From the NCBI RefSeq assembly GCF_021155775.2, contig NC_060238.1, forward strand, positions 3,520,001 through 3,584,000: a DNA stretch of 64,000 nucleotides, in the 5' to 3' direction. This document shows, piece by piece, positions 31,408 through 43,159 of this stretch. Positions within the stretch are counted from its first letter, which is position 1. Each line of letters opens with the position of its first letter. The position numbers and the translations under genes were made by a program. This DNA comes from Neodiprion pinetum (taxonomy: Eukaryota; Arthropoda; Insecta; Hymenoptera; Diprionidae). The notes under the pieces are model-generated. The model had not been told where the DNA came from and searched no databases. It saw nothing but the letters and a program-made list of their open reading frames with translations.

Positions 31408-34400
31408 AGCGAGCTACACGGAATTTCGCGTTTATTTTATTCGCAAATTAGGTACCTTTGTGTTTAAATGTACTTAACGTGGCTGCTGGGCGTATTATAG
31501 GTGTACGTACATATATGTATAAAAGCTTGCGAACGCACACGTTCGAGTCTCGCAAAGCTCTCAATACCTTCCTCCATTCAGCTCCGTTGAATGGACGCAA
31601 TTTCTGCACTGAATGAGACCTGAAAGTCGGCTCCTTTTCCTGCAAGCTCCGGAAGGATTTACGCACAAAATAGCATTAAGACCGGTACACATGCACTCAT
31701 TATAGTCTGCATCCTTGAATAATATAATATCTACTCGCGTATGAAAAATTTTCCTGAACGAATTAAATTCAGAGCTACGTTTTTTTTTCTGTTTTTCTTT
31801 TCTTCTTCTCGTTCTCTTTTCCACAGTTTATATTTTCAGTACATTTTTCACCAAGTTTCTTTGCGGTAAGTAAATTTCAATAGCGATTCAATTTCGCGGA
31901 CGATCGAACCGATAACTCGGTACGGCATTTTAATTATTGTTCGGTAACACAGAGATTTATTCTCACCGAGAAGCATTATTATAATAATACCCTCTCAATT
32001 TCCAGGCTCAAACGAGCCGTGAAGAAGAACGTGATTTTCCATCGATTATAATATTCGTACAGTGTTATTTTCACCGGCTAAAAGTTGGCGAACCGGCTCC
32101 TTTATTAGCACCGGAGTTTGAGTGGTTCATTAATTTTCTTGAAAAGCGTCTTAAACAACTTAACGAACTGTTAATAGAGAGATCATTAACTCCTTCGAAG
32201 AGGTGCAGCGCAGATCTCGTTCCTCGGTTACTGGAGAGCCAATTTTTCCTCTACCGCTCCCACAATTTTCCAACACACACATTAATAATTTAGAACGAAA
32301 ATAGCGGCAGCAAACCTTCAGCTTTATAATATATTCCAATTTTTAGACTCCGCGATCGATGCAAAAGTTTCAAATCCTTAAACCAAGGAAAAAGCTTGCG
32401 GACTTTACTAAAATCAATCTTTGATTATTTGTCTATTTCTCGTACAGATATTTTCGACTTCGAGGTGAATTATTTCCGGCAACGCTTTTATCGTTTTCGG
32501 GATATTTCGTCCTGGAATATCGTACTTTAAGGTTGGAACCTGCACTTTCTGCACGCGGTACCTACTCGTGTTAAATATCTATACCTATGCAAAGCTTTCT
32601 AGCTGAGTAACGTCGTCGTGCAGTTCTTACAGTTAAAAAGTTGCTAATTCTTTAAAGTAATTTAAAGTTCGAGCTTTAAACTGGATACAAGCAGCCGGGT
32701 ATGGCTAGGAGAACGGTACGTATATGTATAAGTAGTTACAGCATTACCTGGATTACACGTTAATTTGTTAATGTCATCCTCTGTCATTTACTCGGGAATA
32801 GAGGAATATTCAGAGAGTCTGAAATCCAGAGCTGCAGGATTTTTCACATTCTCAAAGATACCGTTTGTAAGAACTTTTTTCAATCTTTCTCTTTCGAAAC
32901 CGGTTCCTCAAGATAAAAATAAAACCATCTCCAACTTTCGGACACGTTTTGTCATTTACACGTAGATTTTCCATAAAATTTCAGCAGCTAAAAATTTGTA
33001 CGCAACAAAGGTAAAAAACTTTGTATCCTGGATTAGAAAAATTTTATTTCACGCACGAGTGCGGGAATGTGCTTCTCTTCGCACTAGGTTAGAAAAAATA
33101 ACATTCCCAACACTATTTTTCCTAACAATTGCGCAATCTACTATAAAAATCTCATTTTTCGGTATCAATCGTCAATCTTTCCATTTCTTATTAATTCTTT
33201 TTTCACATTCTTCGTAGAACGAAACTTAATTAGTCTAAACTCGTTCGTATAAATGTCCGACGAGAAGTGCTGGAGTTTTTGAAACATTCGAAATTGCGGT
33301 TAAGTTGAACAAGTGTTATCAGCCCTTGAATCGAAAGTAAAGTTACTTTTCTTACCGATTGGCTTCATCTTCATTTCTGTCTTCAATCTATCTCGTTCTG
33401 ACTTTTCGCCGAGTTATATATCTATCTTGATTAAAAGTAACTGTTATTACCTCATTAACGGGGTTGCCTTGGCGAGTTTGAAATTCAGGGCGCCCTTCGA
33501 GCGAGATGAAAATGAAGCTCGATCGGCGGAAGCGTATTTTATCCGGTGAAGAGAGAAGCCGGAGCACAATATATATATATATATGTGTGTGTATATATAA
33601 TATAAATGTATATATGTATATATGTGTGCTCGTGCGTTCATCCATCCATCCTTTTAAACGCAGGGTCTAAATTAATCTCTCAAATGGTCGTAATTCATTT
33701 AAGCGCTAGCCAGTTTCAGGGATTTTTCAAGGGTCCATAAAACGGACTCGATGTATAATAGCCGGTCTCTCATTCCACCCCAAACTCGGGGTGAAACCCT
33801 CCATTAGTATCTTTAAATTGAGTCTTGTAACTGCCTACTACCTAATTTTCAGACCCCTTCACCGATGTGCCAAATATTGCAGACCCTCGATCGTCGAATG
33901 TGTCGTTTTACATCGTTGGTGAAAAATGATTTCAAATAATTTTTTCATCATTTTTACAGCCAATAGTCACAGATGTACCCGTAAGAAGATTCAAAGTGGT
34001 TTGAATCAAATTTACGAAATATTAAAACAAGGACTCGTGACGAATTTTTCGCATACGATTTATTCCATTTCTTAAAACAATATCGCACGGTGAAAAAGCA
34101 CGAAAAGAAAATAGACAAACCCGGAATTGTCGATTTTTTTTTTTGTACGAATAGTCTTCTGGCCACTAAATGAAACTATTCCGATATTCTGATTTTGGCG
34201 AAACTACAAATTGAAATCTATGTTTAATGAAAGAAAGCAGTGTTCAAAAATTGCAATCATCGGTTAAATAGTTACTCGTACCACGTTTTTGTTTAATTCT
34301 ATGAGTTTTTGTTTTGGAATCGTTATTTTTATAATAACTTATGGAATTTTTTCGACAACTATAACGAGATATGAAATTCCTCTCTGTATTCCACTATTTC

Positions 34401-34415
34401 CGATCTTCTTCTTAC

Positions 34416-34553
34416 CCGTATCTCGAATTTCATTCCCGGCGAACCGTCAGCTGACAATATTGCAGGGTAAAGTGGACTTCCGGTTGGGACCAGAGCTGCG
34501 GCCGCAATACCACCCAGAATGGAATGTCCCGGGTTCGCGTGATGGGACGCCAT
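34416..34553 (-). CDS. Candidate 5' coding exon on the minus strand, unrecognised
   Basis: Reading leftwards from an ATG at 34553 (GGGAATGG context, purine at -3), 46 codons are open up to a donor-like CGG|GTAAGA at 34416/34415. The peptide begins MASHHANPGHSILGGIAAAA and continues with a small-residue and proline-rich segment, like the start of a nuclear or low-complexity protein. It sits in a local GC-rich island. The plus strand of the same island is also open from an acceptor-like ATATTGCAG at 34464, so the strand is uncertain. No partner exon was identified on either strand. I cannot assign a function. Confidence 0.25.
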
Positions 34554-35162
34554 TCCCAGAAACGTCTATCACACGGCACAAACGGAAATGCCGAACTGTT
34601 TCTATATAATCCTCTCGCGTTTTCAAACGGCCGGAAGAACCGTGCAAAAATAATATCTATTACTATTATTCATATCGTGCATAAAATGTAACATCACGCG
34701 GCTGGTGTCGATCATAATATTGGGTTCAAGAATAATCGAGCTCGTTTTTCAAAATATGCCAAAAACTGATTTTGCCTATTTGCAAAAAAAAAAAAAAAAA
34801 AAAATTTCTCTCTTCCAGAATTTACGGACTTGCAAAGTCGATAGATATTCTTTCGCGGAGTATTTTATGAATATATCAGAGATAATCTACAAAGGAAAGT
34901 ATACTGTCAAAAATATTCTTTACGATCGATTTTTGCGATATTTGAATAATTTTACTACACAGAGTCAAATTTTCACAATTTCGAAATCTTTCGATCTCTG
35001 TGTGAACGAGAAAGTTTCTTTGTTTTTTGTTTATTTATTTTTCTTTTTTTCGAAACGTCAAAATAATTGTGCGAAGAATAAAGTATGTAATGGAAAATAG
35101 AATTGGAGAAAAAAATTAAACTATGCGCGCAGAAATTGCGACGGAGTAAAAAATTGAATAAA

Positions 35163-35187
35163 AAAATATATATATATATATATATAC
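35163..35187. repeat. (TA)n microsatellite
   Basis: A short uninterrupted TA run. Confidence 0.9.
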
Positions 35188-35444
35188 GACGCGATTAGTT
35201 TTTCGCGATCTTTTGACACACACTCAAACGTATGAATATCCGTTCTGCACGCAAGCTCCGAGTGACGAATAGGGTGAGCTTGAGATGTGCGTTTTCCGCT
35301 TATAACCGAGGCCACGGCCACATGGCTGTACCTACTACGTAGGTATATAATATGATGTAATAACGCGTCCTTATTTTTCGGGAGAATCGATGACCCCGTA
35401 AAATTGGTAATTGAGTGAAGCGGCGCAGGGTTGGAGCAGAGGAA

Positions 35445-35484
35445 CGAGAGAGCGAGCGAGAGAGAGAGAGAGAGAGAGAGAGAG
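35445..35484. repeat. (GA)n microsatellite
   Basis: GAGAGAGCGAGCGAG followed by a pure AG run; the overlapping serine/leucine-rich open frames are artefacts. Confidence 0.95.
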
Positions 35485-35989
35485 TGAGGGAGGGAATTTG
35501 TGCGTGAGTCTTCGTATATTGGGTGTGGATAGCACACGCCATCCCTCGAGTTTCCGCTACGGCCATTTCGTGGAGCGTGGATGGATACGTGTATGGCCTA
35601 TTCCGCGACAAACCCTGACCGTCTTGAATTCGATTTACAATTTTTTTAAATATTTTTTATACCAGCTAGTGCGACGTTAAATGTTTTTTTTATTTTTTTT
35701 TGCATGCAAACCGTAGGATGAAAAACCGTCTAGAATGATTTTTTTCGCATAATAATAACGAGGAGAATTTCTGCTGTGGAATGAATTTACTATTTTATTT
35801 TTGTTTAGTTGTATAGATTTTTTTTTTTAATTATTAACTAATATCTATGTTGATGATATTTGAAATTTACGAACTTTACGTGACTGATTCACAATACTTT
35901 TTTGATAGATCGACAAATAATTTCATAAGCTTTGTAAACTTGGGTGAAAAGATCCTAAAACATAAATACGGTATTAAAATAGCGATAAA

Positions 35990-36620
35990 CAGTGTTGTAC
36001 GATTTAGCCGGCCTAGTCAGACAAGACATTCAACTTGGCTAATCAGCTGAAAGTCTGCTGGCTGAAGCAATTAGACGTCAAAAAAAGTTAACCGGTTAAC
36101 AGGCTGAGCCTGCCAAAATAGCTAATCAGCCAATTCGAACCGGCCAAACTTAGAAATGCAGAAAATAAACAAGCAATTGAATTTTGCACCTTTTGGATTC
36201 GAACTTCTAATCAAAATACCACATAAACACCCGTTTTTCACTGGATTAGAGAAGTTTCTGAGCGAATCCAATTATAATGTTACCGAATAATATACTAACT
36301 ACAGTTGGGAAATAATACGTATTAAATCATTAGAAAATATGCAGAGTTTAATAAATGACTTTAAAACGTTGATCCAAACAATTAAAACGATTTTACGAAC
36401 GTTGATATTTATTCTTAGCTCAGCTGGTTATTAGCGATTGACCAACTTTTTAGGCACCTTGGGCAATTGGATGACAATAATTCTCTAAAGTGAATATAAT
36501 AGAATTAACTCCATTTGCAAGCTCGAATCTGAAAGGTAAAAAATTCATTTGCTTGATGATTTTGTACATTTTTAGGTTTGGCCGCTTGAAATTAGCTGAT
36601 TAACTAATCTTGGCCGGCTA
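35990..36620 (+). mobile_element. hAT-like MITE, copy 1 (right end missing)
   Basis: It begins CAGTGTTGTACGATTTAGCC, which fits the CAGNGNTG-type terminus of hAT transposons. It aligns collinearly with copy 2 at 56885-57596 over about 620 bp; for instance both share CCTTTTGGATTCGAACTTCT, GTTGATCCAAACAA and ACGATTTTACGAACGTTGAT. The terminal region is dense in GGCTAAT/CCGGCTAA subterminal motifs. The similarity stops after GGCCGGCT near 36620, so the right terminal inverted repeat is lost. There is no coding capacity. Confidence 0.75.
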
Positions 36621-36887
36621 TTTGTCTTCTCTTTTTTTTTCGCTCGAGAAATAAACGATTCTTATTCAGAAACAGGATTTAAAAAAGAAATTTGACCAAA
36701 AAATCACGAGAGTCTTAGAACTGAATGATTAGTGGACTTTGAACGGAATCGCCCATATGTGTAACATACTTGCGTGTAAACAATTGCCATCGCATGGTTT
36801 TCCTCGAATCGATGTCTGGCTTAGGCCTCCACCTTATCCTTCGTCCTGTTCCAGTTCTCACCTGAAACCAACTTTGCTCCCTTACAG

Positions 36888-37028
36888 TCTGGTTCGAGTT
36901 GTTCAAGGCGATTAACGGCTTAACGATCCTCCTCTTCGGACCGTATATTGAAACCCATTCAAATCTGGATCGATATTCTCAAAGATCCCGATCTGCACTT
37001 TCTCAAGGATCGTACCCTTCCGATACAG
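36888..37028 (+). CDS. Probable internal coding exon: last membrane segment plus tail of an unidentified protein
   Basis: Bounded by an excellent acceptor (TTTGCTCCCTTACAG ending at 36887) and a good donor (ACAG|GTGAAT at 37028/37029). It is 141 nt, phase 1 in and phase 1 out. The frame reads WFELFKAINGLTILLFGPYI, a hydrophobic stretch, then a hydrophilic Ser/Arg-rich segment ending QGSYPSDTG across the junction. This resembles a final transmembrane helix with a cytoplasmic tail. The A-(I/L)-(N/Q)-G-x-x-I-(F/L) pattern is reminiscent of TM7 of Methuselah-like or class B receptors, but that is a guess from memory. Its phase fits the acceptor at 37553. Upstream exons were not found. Confidence 0.45.
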
Positions 37029-37552
37029 GTGAATTCATCACGGCGACCATATTCGTGCTCAAAAAATCTGTGAAACTCAAAAACAATCGTCTGTCAAGTT
37101 TCTGAATTTTGAAAACATGTTTTCACGGAAACAGAACGATTTTTGAATAAACTTTCGTACTTCACAAGGAGTCGGAAAAATGTCTGAAAAGTTTTTTATT
37201 TTTCCGTAGTGACGATAATATCACATTCTTAGAAAAATATTCAAAAAATTGATACAAGTTATAATAACTTTATTCTCCGTCAAGTTTTTTGACCTTCTGC
37301 ATAGTTCAAGTTTTCATCAAGTTTTTTGACCGACAAAAAAACTCCTCGAACAGAGGATCCTAATTGAAACTGATGAGAACATTTTTGAAACCGTTGATCT
37401 CTGCTCGATGAATTCCAAAACGACGGTACTTTTCAAAATCAGAGTCGAGAAATTTGAGGTTCGAACTAAAAGCGGAGAATCAGCATTTTCTTTCCTTCAC
37501 CCTTCAATGCTGCTTGCGCTCACCCTATAAGGTTCATAAATTTGTTCAACAG

Positions 37553-37593
37553 GAAGCAGCGTTCAGTGGTTGGAAAAAGTCGGGAATAAGTGA
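37553..37593 (+). CDS. Probable terminal coding exon joining 36888-37028
   Basis: An acceptor (AAATTTGTTCAACAG ending at 37552) is followed by GA, which completes the split glycine codon from the upstream exon. The frame then runs SSVQWLEKVGNK to a TGA at 37591-37593. The phase match between the two exons across a 524-bp intron is the main support. A competing phase-0 frame in the same segment is longer (stop near 37648) but does not fit the upstream exon. ATTAAA near 37711 could serve as poly(A) signal. Confidence 0.4.
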
Positions 37594-39964
37594 AGACGGC
37601 TTTTGGACCACAGCCAGAAAACCCAACGAGCCTAATAACAAGGCGTGAATTTAATGTGATTCCGTAAAGATTTGACACCCGTGGAGCGGTTCAGTTTGCC
37701 GAGCCGTGAACGATTAAAGTTCGGATTACTCTCCGACTTCTTTTTTCGCGTTAATTTTTTATCCTACTGTATTCGTTCAAACGCCGTAAATATTTTTTCC
37801 CCATCATTTTATACGTGTGCTTTATTATCTGTGCTAAATATTAATATTTAGAGGTCGCTTTTTTTTTCATCTGGAATTTTGCAGCTCACAAACCAATTTT
37901 AATGCGATTAAAATTTTTTTTTCCAATACATGAAATGAAAAATTTTAAACTACAATGTTTGAAAAGGAATTTACCATTAAAGGCAGAATAGATATCATTG
38001 AAAGCAGAGCTTTACAAATTAAAAATTGTTAACAGACTTCTTTCCTCATAGAAAATCGCAAACTATAGAATTTTTAAGAAAAATTCGAGGATATTTGGTA
38101 ATATGTTTTAAAATTTTGCCATGAACTAAAAAAAAAAAAAAAAAAAATAGTCGATTTTACTATAAATTGAAATTTGAGCTTGAATAACTTTGGAAGGCGT
38201 CAATTTATCAAAAAAATGATAAGAGACACTTTTTGTAGAGCGTTAAATTTTTCATAAAAATATGTACGAGTCAGTTGGATTTGTTTCTTGGTTTGTTAGC
38301 TACAAAATTCTAAATAAAACAAAACATTTCCAATGCTATTTAAATGGAAAATAGAAATTTGCGATGAGCGACCTTTTTTTTTATATATATTTATATTATA
38401 ACGTGTACACGGAAAGTGCCAGCATGTTTGCAATTATACTATCGATACATTTTTTTCTTCCTACCTCGATATTCGAGGTTCTAATTGGCAATGAAGTCAA
38501 ATTGCAGAACGGTTTCATATCGAGGGCAATTTTAATTAGCTAATGGCTTCTGCGGTAGGTCCAAGTGAAAAAAAATTAGGGGGTGAAAAAATGAAATAAT
38601 GAAAAATAAACAAAAAACGAACTGAATAGAAAAGAGAAGAGAGAAAAAAAAAAAAAAAACTGGAATGAGATTTATCCAATAATTTGAAACTGTACGTATA
38701 ATACGGAGCGCGGTGAAAATGGTTTTTCCGTTTACGTAACCGACTGGACTAATTAAGTAAATTGACGGCTGTCTGCGTAGTATCGCTGTTCGGTCATCGA
38801 AAGTCGATATTCATCCGCTCCTGGCGATATTTTTCATCCCCCGTTTATGCATCGTATTAGAATATTCGCTCGACGTTCGAATTAATAAATTTGCATTTCC
38901 CGTATTATCTTACTCTCAGATTTTTCTCTTATTAATAGAAAGTTATACTATTTTCAAGACGGTTTAAGATCGGTTTAAGTATGCAAATGTGCAGAACGTG
39001 GTCGATATCCGCAAATCTGGTCGCGCGGAATGGATTTACATCGTCGGCATCGATTTTTTTTTTGTTTTTTATGTCAAGATGAGAATTGTAACGTGTGTTT
39101 TCAAAATTCTATATAACTATACATCGCTCCAATTTCCTGAAGTCTGTAAAAATTATTATTGTTTTTTTTTTTTCTTAGGTGATCTATTCCAAATGAATAT
39201 CGTTCATTTACTTATTTTTGTCAGAATATTACGACTCAAATTATTTAACTGATTCGTTTTTTATACACCTTAGTATACAATCTTGGTTTTCAATTTTTAC
39301 AATTTTCTCGAGATATATCGTGTATTAAATAATTTACAATCAAAATTTTCTGACAAATCAATTGCCGTCATTTATTTTGTACAATTATTTTCACATCGCG
39401 AGAAAAACGGAAATTTTGAAGAAAAATAAAGTGGAATCGCACCAACGTTTCTAAAACATTTTATAATTGTCGAAAAGGTGATTTTTTACGCGAATAAAGA
39501 CATTTTGAGTTAATCTTTTCATTTTAAAGCGAACAGGTTAATTCCGAATGTTTAGAAATCTGAAAAAAATAAATAAATAAAGAAAAATGTCACGCACGAA
39601 AGTATAATTCAGATTCATAAATGAAACCTTCGTAGGTGTGTAAGCGAAATCGTAGGAATAATGTAACACGTGGAAACTTATCGAGCGGGACAATTATACG
39701 AGGAGAGTAAAAATCGGAGCGTGTTGCAGGTGGGTAACACGGCTCTTGGTGCCGAGAAGGAGGAGCAGGAGAAAAAGGGGGAAACCGGAGGGTAGAAAGC
39801 GTCGATAAGCATTATCTTGACGATGGTTTATGGATAGAAACAATAACGGCAAGGCTCGCGTGCCGCCTTGAATCCATGAACACTGCAGGCAGGTACCTAC
39901 ATGCTATCACGCACACGTCCGGGTGGTCCTCCCGGTGTTTTCCTGCCTTAGAATTTAGATACCC
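37594..39964. other. AT-rich intergenic DNA
   Basis: No gene or element is recognised; homopolymer runs are frequent, including a poly-A run near 38129-38146. Confidence 0.6.
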
Positions 39965-40892
39965 ACGACGAACGATTTTTATCAAATTCCGACTCACTGC
40001 TCGCAAATTCTCCGAATAAAAGGTTGCCGACTTCGATTTTTGTTCCACGACAACGGAGAGAGCATCGCTGATAAAACTTGAAAGACAAAAATCGTAAGTT
40101 CGCTGAATCAATTTCGAAGCCCGTTACACGATAACGAAAATCGAAGAAGGATCAAGGATAGAAAATTCACTCATTGTCAAATTGGACAAGTTTGTTGATA
40201 TTCAATCATATTTCCTAAGAATTTAAACTTTTGCGTTGCTGATTATACACTTTAATTGACATTTATTCAATTTAAAACGGTGTATTGTCTGCCTTTTTTT
40301 ATTCAACGTCAATGATTCGGTATATTTTTTATTATTTTTTCTTAGAATAAATTCAGTGAGTCGAATCTGAAAAAATGAATTTTCATATCGAGTAAATTCT
40401 TTGTAAAATAGTTTGTTTTATACGAGAATAGAATTTTTTTTTTTTATCAACGAACGATTTTTATCTAATTCTTACTCACTGCCCGGTAAATACTCTGAAT
40501 AAAATGTTGCTGACTTCGATTTTTGTTCCAGGATAAAGGAGAAAATTACCGATAAACTTGCAAGACAAAATCATAAGTTCTCTGGATTGATGTCGAAGCC
40601 CGTTACACGATAAAGAAAATCGAAGAAGGGTCAGGGATATAAAATTCACCGAGGTAGATTGAATTATTGATATTTAATAACATTTCGTAAGAATTTAACA
40701 AATTTTTTATAATTAAATTGGTACTTATTCAATTTGAATCAGTATCTTATTTGCCTTTTTTATTTGATGTAAATGGATCGGTACATATATATATATATTT
40801 TTTTTTAGAATAAATTCAGTGAGTCAAAACTGAATAAATACATTTGTCAAATCAAGTTAATTCTTTGGAAAATACTTCGTTTTATACAAGAG
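39965..40892 (+). repeat. Diverged tandem duplication, two copies of about 450-480 bp
   Basis: Copy A (about 39965-40435) and copy B (about 40448-40892) are collinear. Both contain CGAACGATTTTTATC, GACTTCGATTTTTGTTCCA, GAAGCCCGTTACACGATAA, AGAATAAATTCAGTGAGTC and a GTTTTATAC-AAG/GAG end. Identity is about 75-80% by eye, with small indels. There is no shared open frame, so this is a non-coding segmental duplication or two copies of an unknown repeat. Confidence 0.8.
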
Positions 40893-42732
40893 GAGAAAAT
40901 TTCCATTCCTGCATTCTGTGAAATTAAAGAGAACTTTGCTTTAGATTATACGAAGGGATTTGAAAGAAAATATGTTTTCACCCTACTTGGACAATTTTTT
41001 TTTTTTTTTCTGTAAACTTCTAAATTACATTTTTCTGAATATCATACAAGGAATGAAAGTTTATGACCGGATAATCACTTTTATTTTCTGTTTCTTTTTC
41101 TAAATCAACTTCTTTCTTCGCGCTTCAAAACTCATTCGAGCTTAATAGCTGGCGATCAGGTTGAAGGGTGCAATAAAAGGTTTTAAGTAGCCTGTTGACA
41201 CGTGACTTCACATATCGCTGGCAAACAATAACGTTTACTGTTTCCTCTTCAGGAAGACGATCTGGGAAGTGGCGCGGAGGAGTCTGGCTGGTCTGGCGTT
41301 CTCACCCCTTGATTTTCCACCCCCTGAGAGAGGGCACCGAAACGTACCAATCTGGAATCCCGGAACGAGAGTGGAGATCCAAACGACTCGTCGTTAATAG
41401 CGGAGGACGAGGCTATAACCTTTCAGGAGTTAATTGAGACCGAAACTGCTCCGGCGAACAGGTGGCGCCTTGAACAGCCGGAAAAAAGGCTCGGGGATCC
41501 GGAAGTGCGTTTTGCAGTTACTCGTGACTCGCGTATTTCGATTATTATAAATGAATTGTTGCTACCAAAGAAAAAGAAGAAATAAAGAAAAAACGCGCGT
41601 AACATCGCCTGAAGTGAGAATGTTTGCCTAGTGAAATATGTCGCATTTATTTAATACAATAATCACTACTGTTTCTGTTTAACAGTTTATCTTCCATAAA
41701 AAAAATGTACTAATTTATATGTAAAATTGTGTTTAATGATATACACGACTTTTGTTCATTGTCAGTGTACGATATTTTTATGTGACTTGATGGACGACCA
41801 TTGATTATTGTTCTAGATTTAGTACAGTCAAAAATGCGATTATTATTGTCTTAGTTGTATTCTGTATTTTATCATGATTAGTGGTACAATATGTAAGAGT
41901 ATATGAATTGTAAATTATTGTAGTCACATGAAGTTGATATAAGTATTCATCGCATCTTTGTAATGTGAAATAATAGAGAAAGTCGAAAAACAGAAGCACT
42001 AGGACTTTGATAAATAACTACACGTACGACGATTCAATATTAAAGATGCGTGTTTCGAAATTATTCTCGATATTCCTTGAGAAAATGCCTAAAAAAATGT
42101 ATTATTGTTTGCGATGATTTGGACGATCATTGTTACCCTGACGTTTTCTTCTACCAACAAAACACATATTCGGGAAAACAGCACAAGCCGTATAACTTCA
42201 GACGGCAGATAAATCTCATCAAAAGGACTTACAGCTTGAGAATATAAAAATCGCTACACTCTGGATCTCCTTATTTTCACTGCAAACCTAGATGAGATTT
42301 TGCAAATTCTTGGGAACATATAATCTTGAGCAATCAATAAAACAATGGATGAATTAGTCAAAGTCGTCAAAATTTTCTACATGAATGTAAAGGGCTTGTT
42401 TACTCTTGTTGTCGGGCAGAAAATCTTCCGTCTCGAAATCAATTTGTGTCATTGTTTCTGGATTTCTAACTGAACCACCGGAAACGCGAAAAACACATCT
42501 AAAAGTGCCTGAGACCAACAAAAGAAAAATTGCGAATCAAAAAACGGAGTGATCAATTTATTCATCATTTATTTCAAAACAGGTTACATCATATACTAAT
42601 AAAAAATACGATAAATATCGTTTCCTGCAGAATGTCATTGTACTTGCACGCAGGCCAAATCACAAACTCTACTGACAAACCACAATGAAAGCTATCTCGT
42701 ATAACATTTCTCATATTCTGCTTAAGATTATG
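40893..42732. other. Intergenic DNA with a GC-rich island
   Basis: The stretch is AT-rich, except for an island at about 41215-41500 that holds the candidate exon listed separately. A frame at 42050-42247 (+) is open for 65 codons (KCIIVCDDLDDHCYPDVFF in part) but is unrecognised and AT-rich. Confidence 0.5.
41253..41312 (+). CDS. Candidate terminal exon encoding an acidic Gly/Ser peptide
   Basis: A strong acceptor (ACTGTTTCCTCTTCAG ending at 41252) opens a phase-0 frame of 19 codons, EDDLGSGAEESGWSGVLTP, before a TGA at 41310-41312. Acidic residues flanking Ser-Gly pairs resemble glycosaminoglycan attachment sites of proteoglycans. The island is open in a second frame as well, and no partner exon is known, so this may be chance. 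Confidence 0.2.
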   Translation, partial: EDDLGSGAEESGWSGVLTP

Positions 42733-43036
42733 TATACTGTGAACATATACATGTAAGATGTTAGGAGGACATATCTCAGATTTGTAATGTGATATTTAAT
42801 TCCTGATTAGAATTTCTTGTTGTCTTCCATCACAACATTAGTTTGTAACTTGTAATAAAGTACACACTGACACCAAAATACTTGTACACTGTAAGGATGA
42901 ACATGTAAGATGTTAGAAGGACATATCTAAGATTTGTAATGTGATATTGAATCTCTGATTAGAATTTCTTGTTGTCTTCTACCACAATACTAGTTTGTAA
43001 CTTGTAAGAATTGAGATCAAAATACTTGTACAACGA
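42733..43036 (+). repeat. 152-bp direct repeat, two copies
   Basis: Copies start near 42733 and 42885. Both carry ACATGTAAGATGTTAG, GACATATCT, AGATTTGTAATGTGATATT, GATTAGAATTTCTTGTTGTC and AGTTTGTAACTTGTAA. Identity is about 90% by eye. The pair runs straight into the AATAAA/TGAAAC tail at 43050. Confidence 0.85.
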
Positions 43037-43073
43037 TTGAGGCATATTCAATAAACTGAAACTGAAACTTTAA
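43026..43073 (+). mobile_element. Possible retroelement 3' end with AATAAA and a TGAAAC-iterated tail
   Basis: GATTGAGGCATATTCAATAAA is followed by CTGAAACTGAAACTTTAAA. An AATAAA hexamer immediately followed by a short tandem tail is typical of the 3' termini of some insect non-LTR retrotransposons. No reverse-transcriptase frame is visible upstream, so if real it is a dead 3' fragment that includes the 152-bp repeats. Confidence 0.35.
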
Positions 43074-43159
43074 ACCGATCAATTATTCATTTATCTTCAC
43101 CTCCTTTTTAGAGATAAGGTATATGTTTCATTTTTTCTGGACGTCACTTTTGATCGATG

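Larger units (their letters stand above)
27706..34415. other. AT-rich gene-poor DNA
   Basis: No gene is supported. Features noted are (TA)/(GT) repeats at 28880-28935, (GA)n at 29112-29132 and 31378-31407, and (TA)/(GT) at 33569-33625. A pyrimidine-rich acceptor ending GGCAG at 27975 opens a 54-codon frame rich in basic and acidic residues (to 28139), but the other frames are equally open, so I do not call it. Confidence 0.55.
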
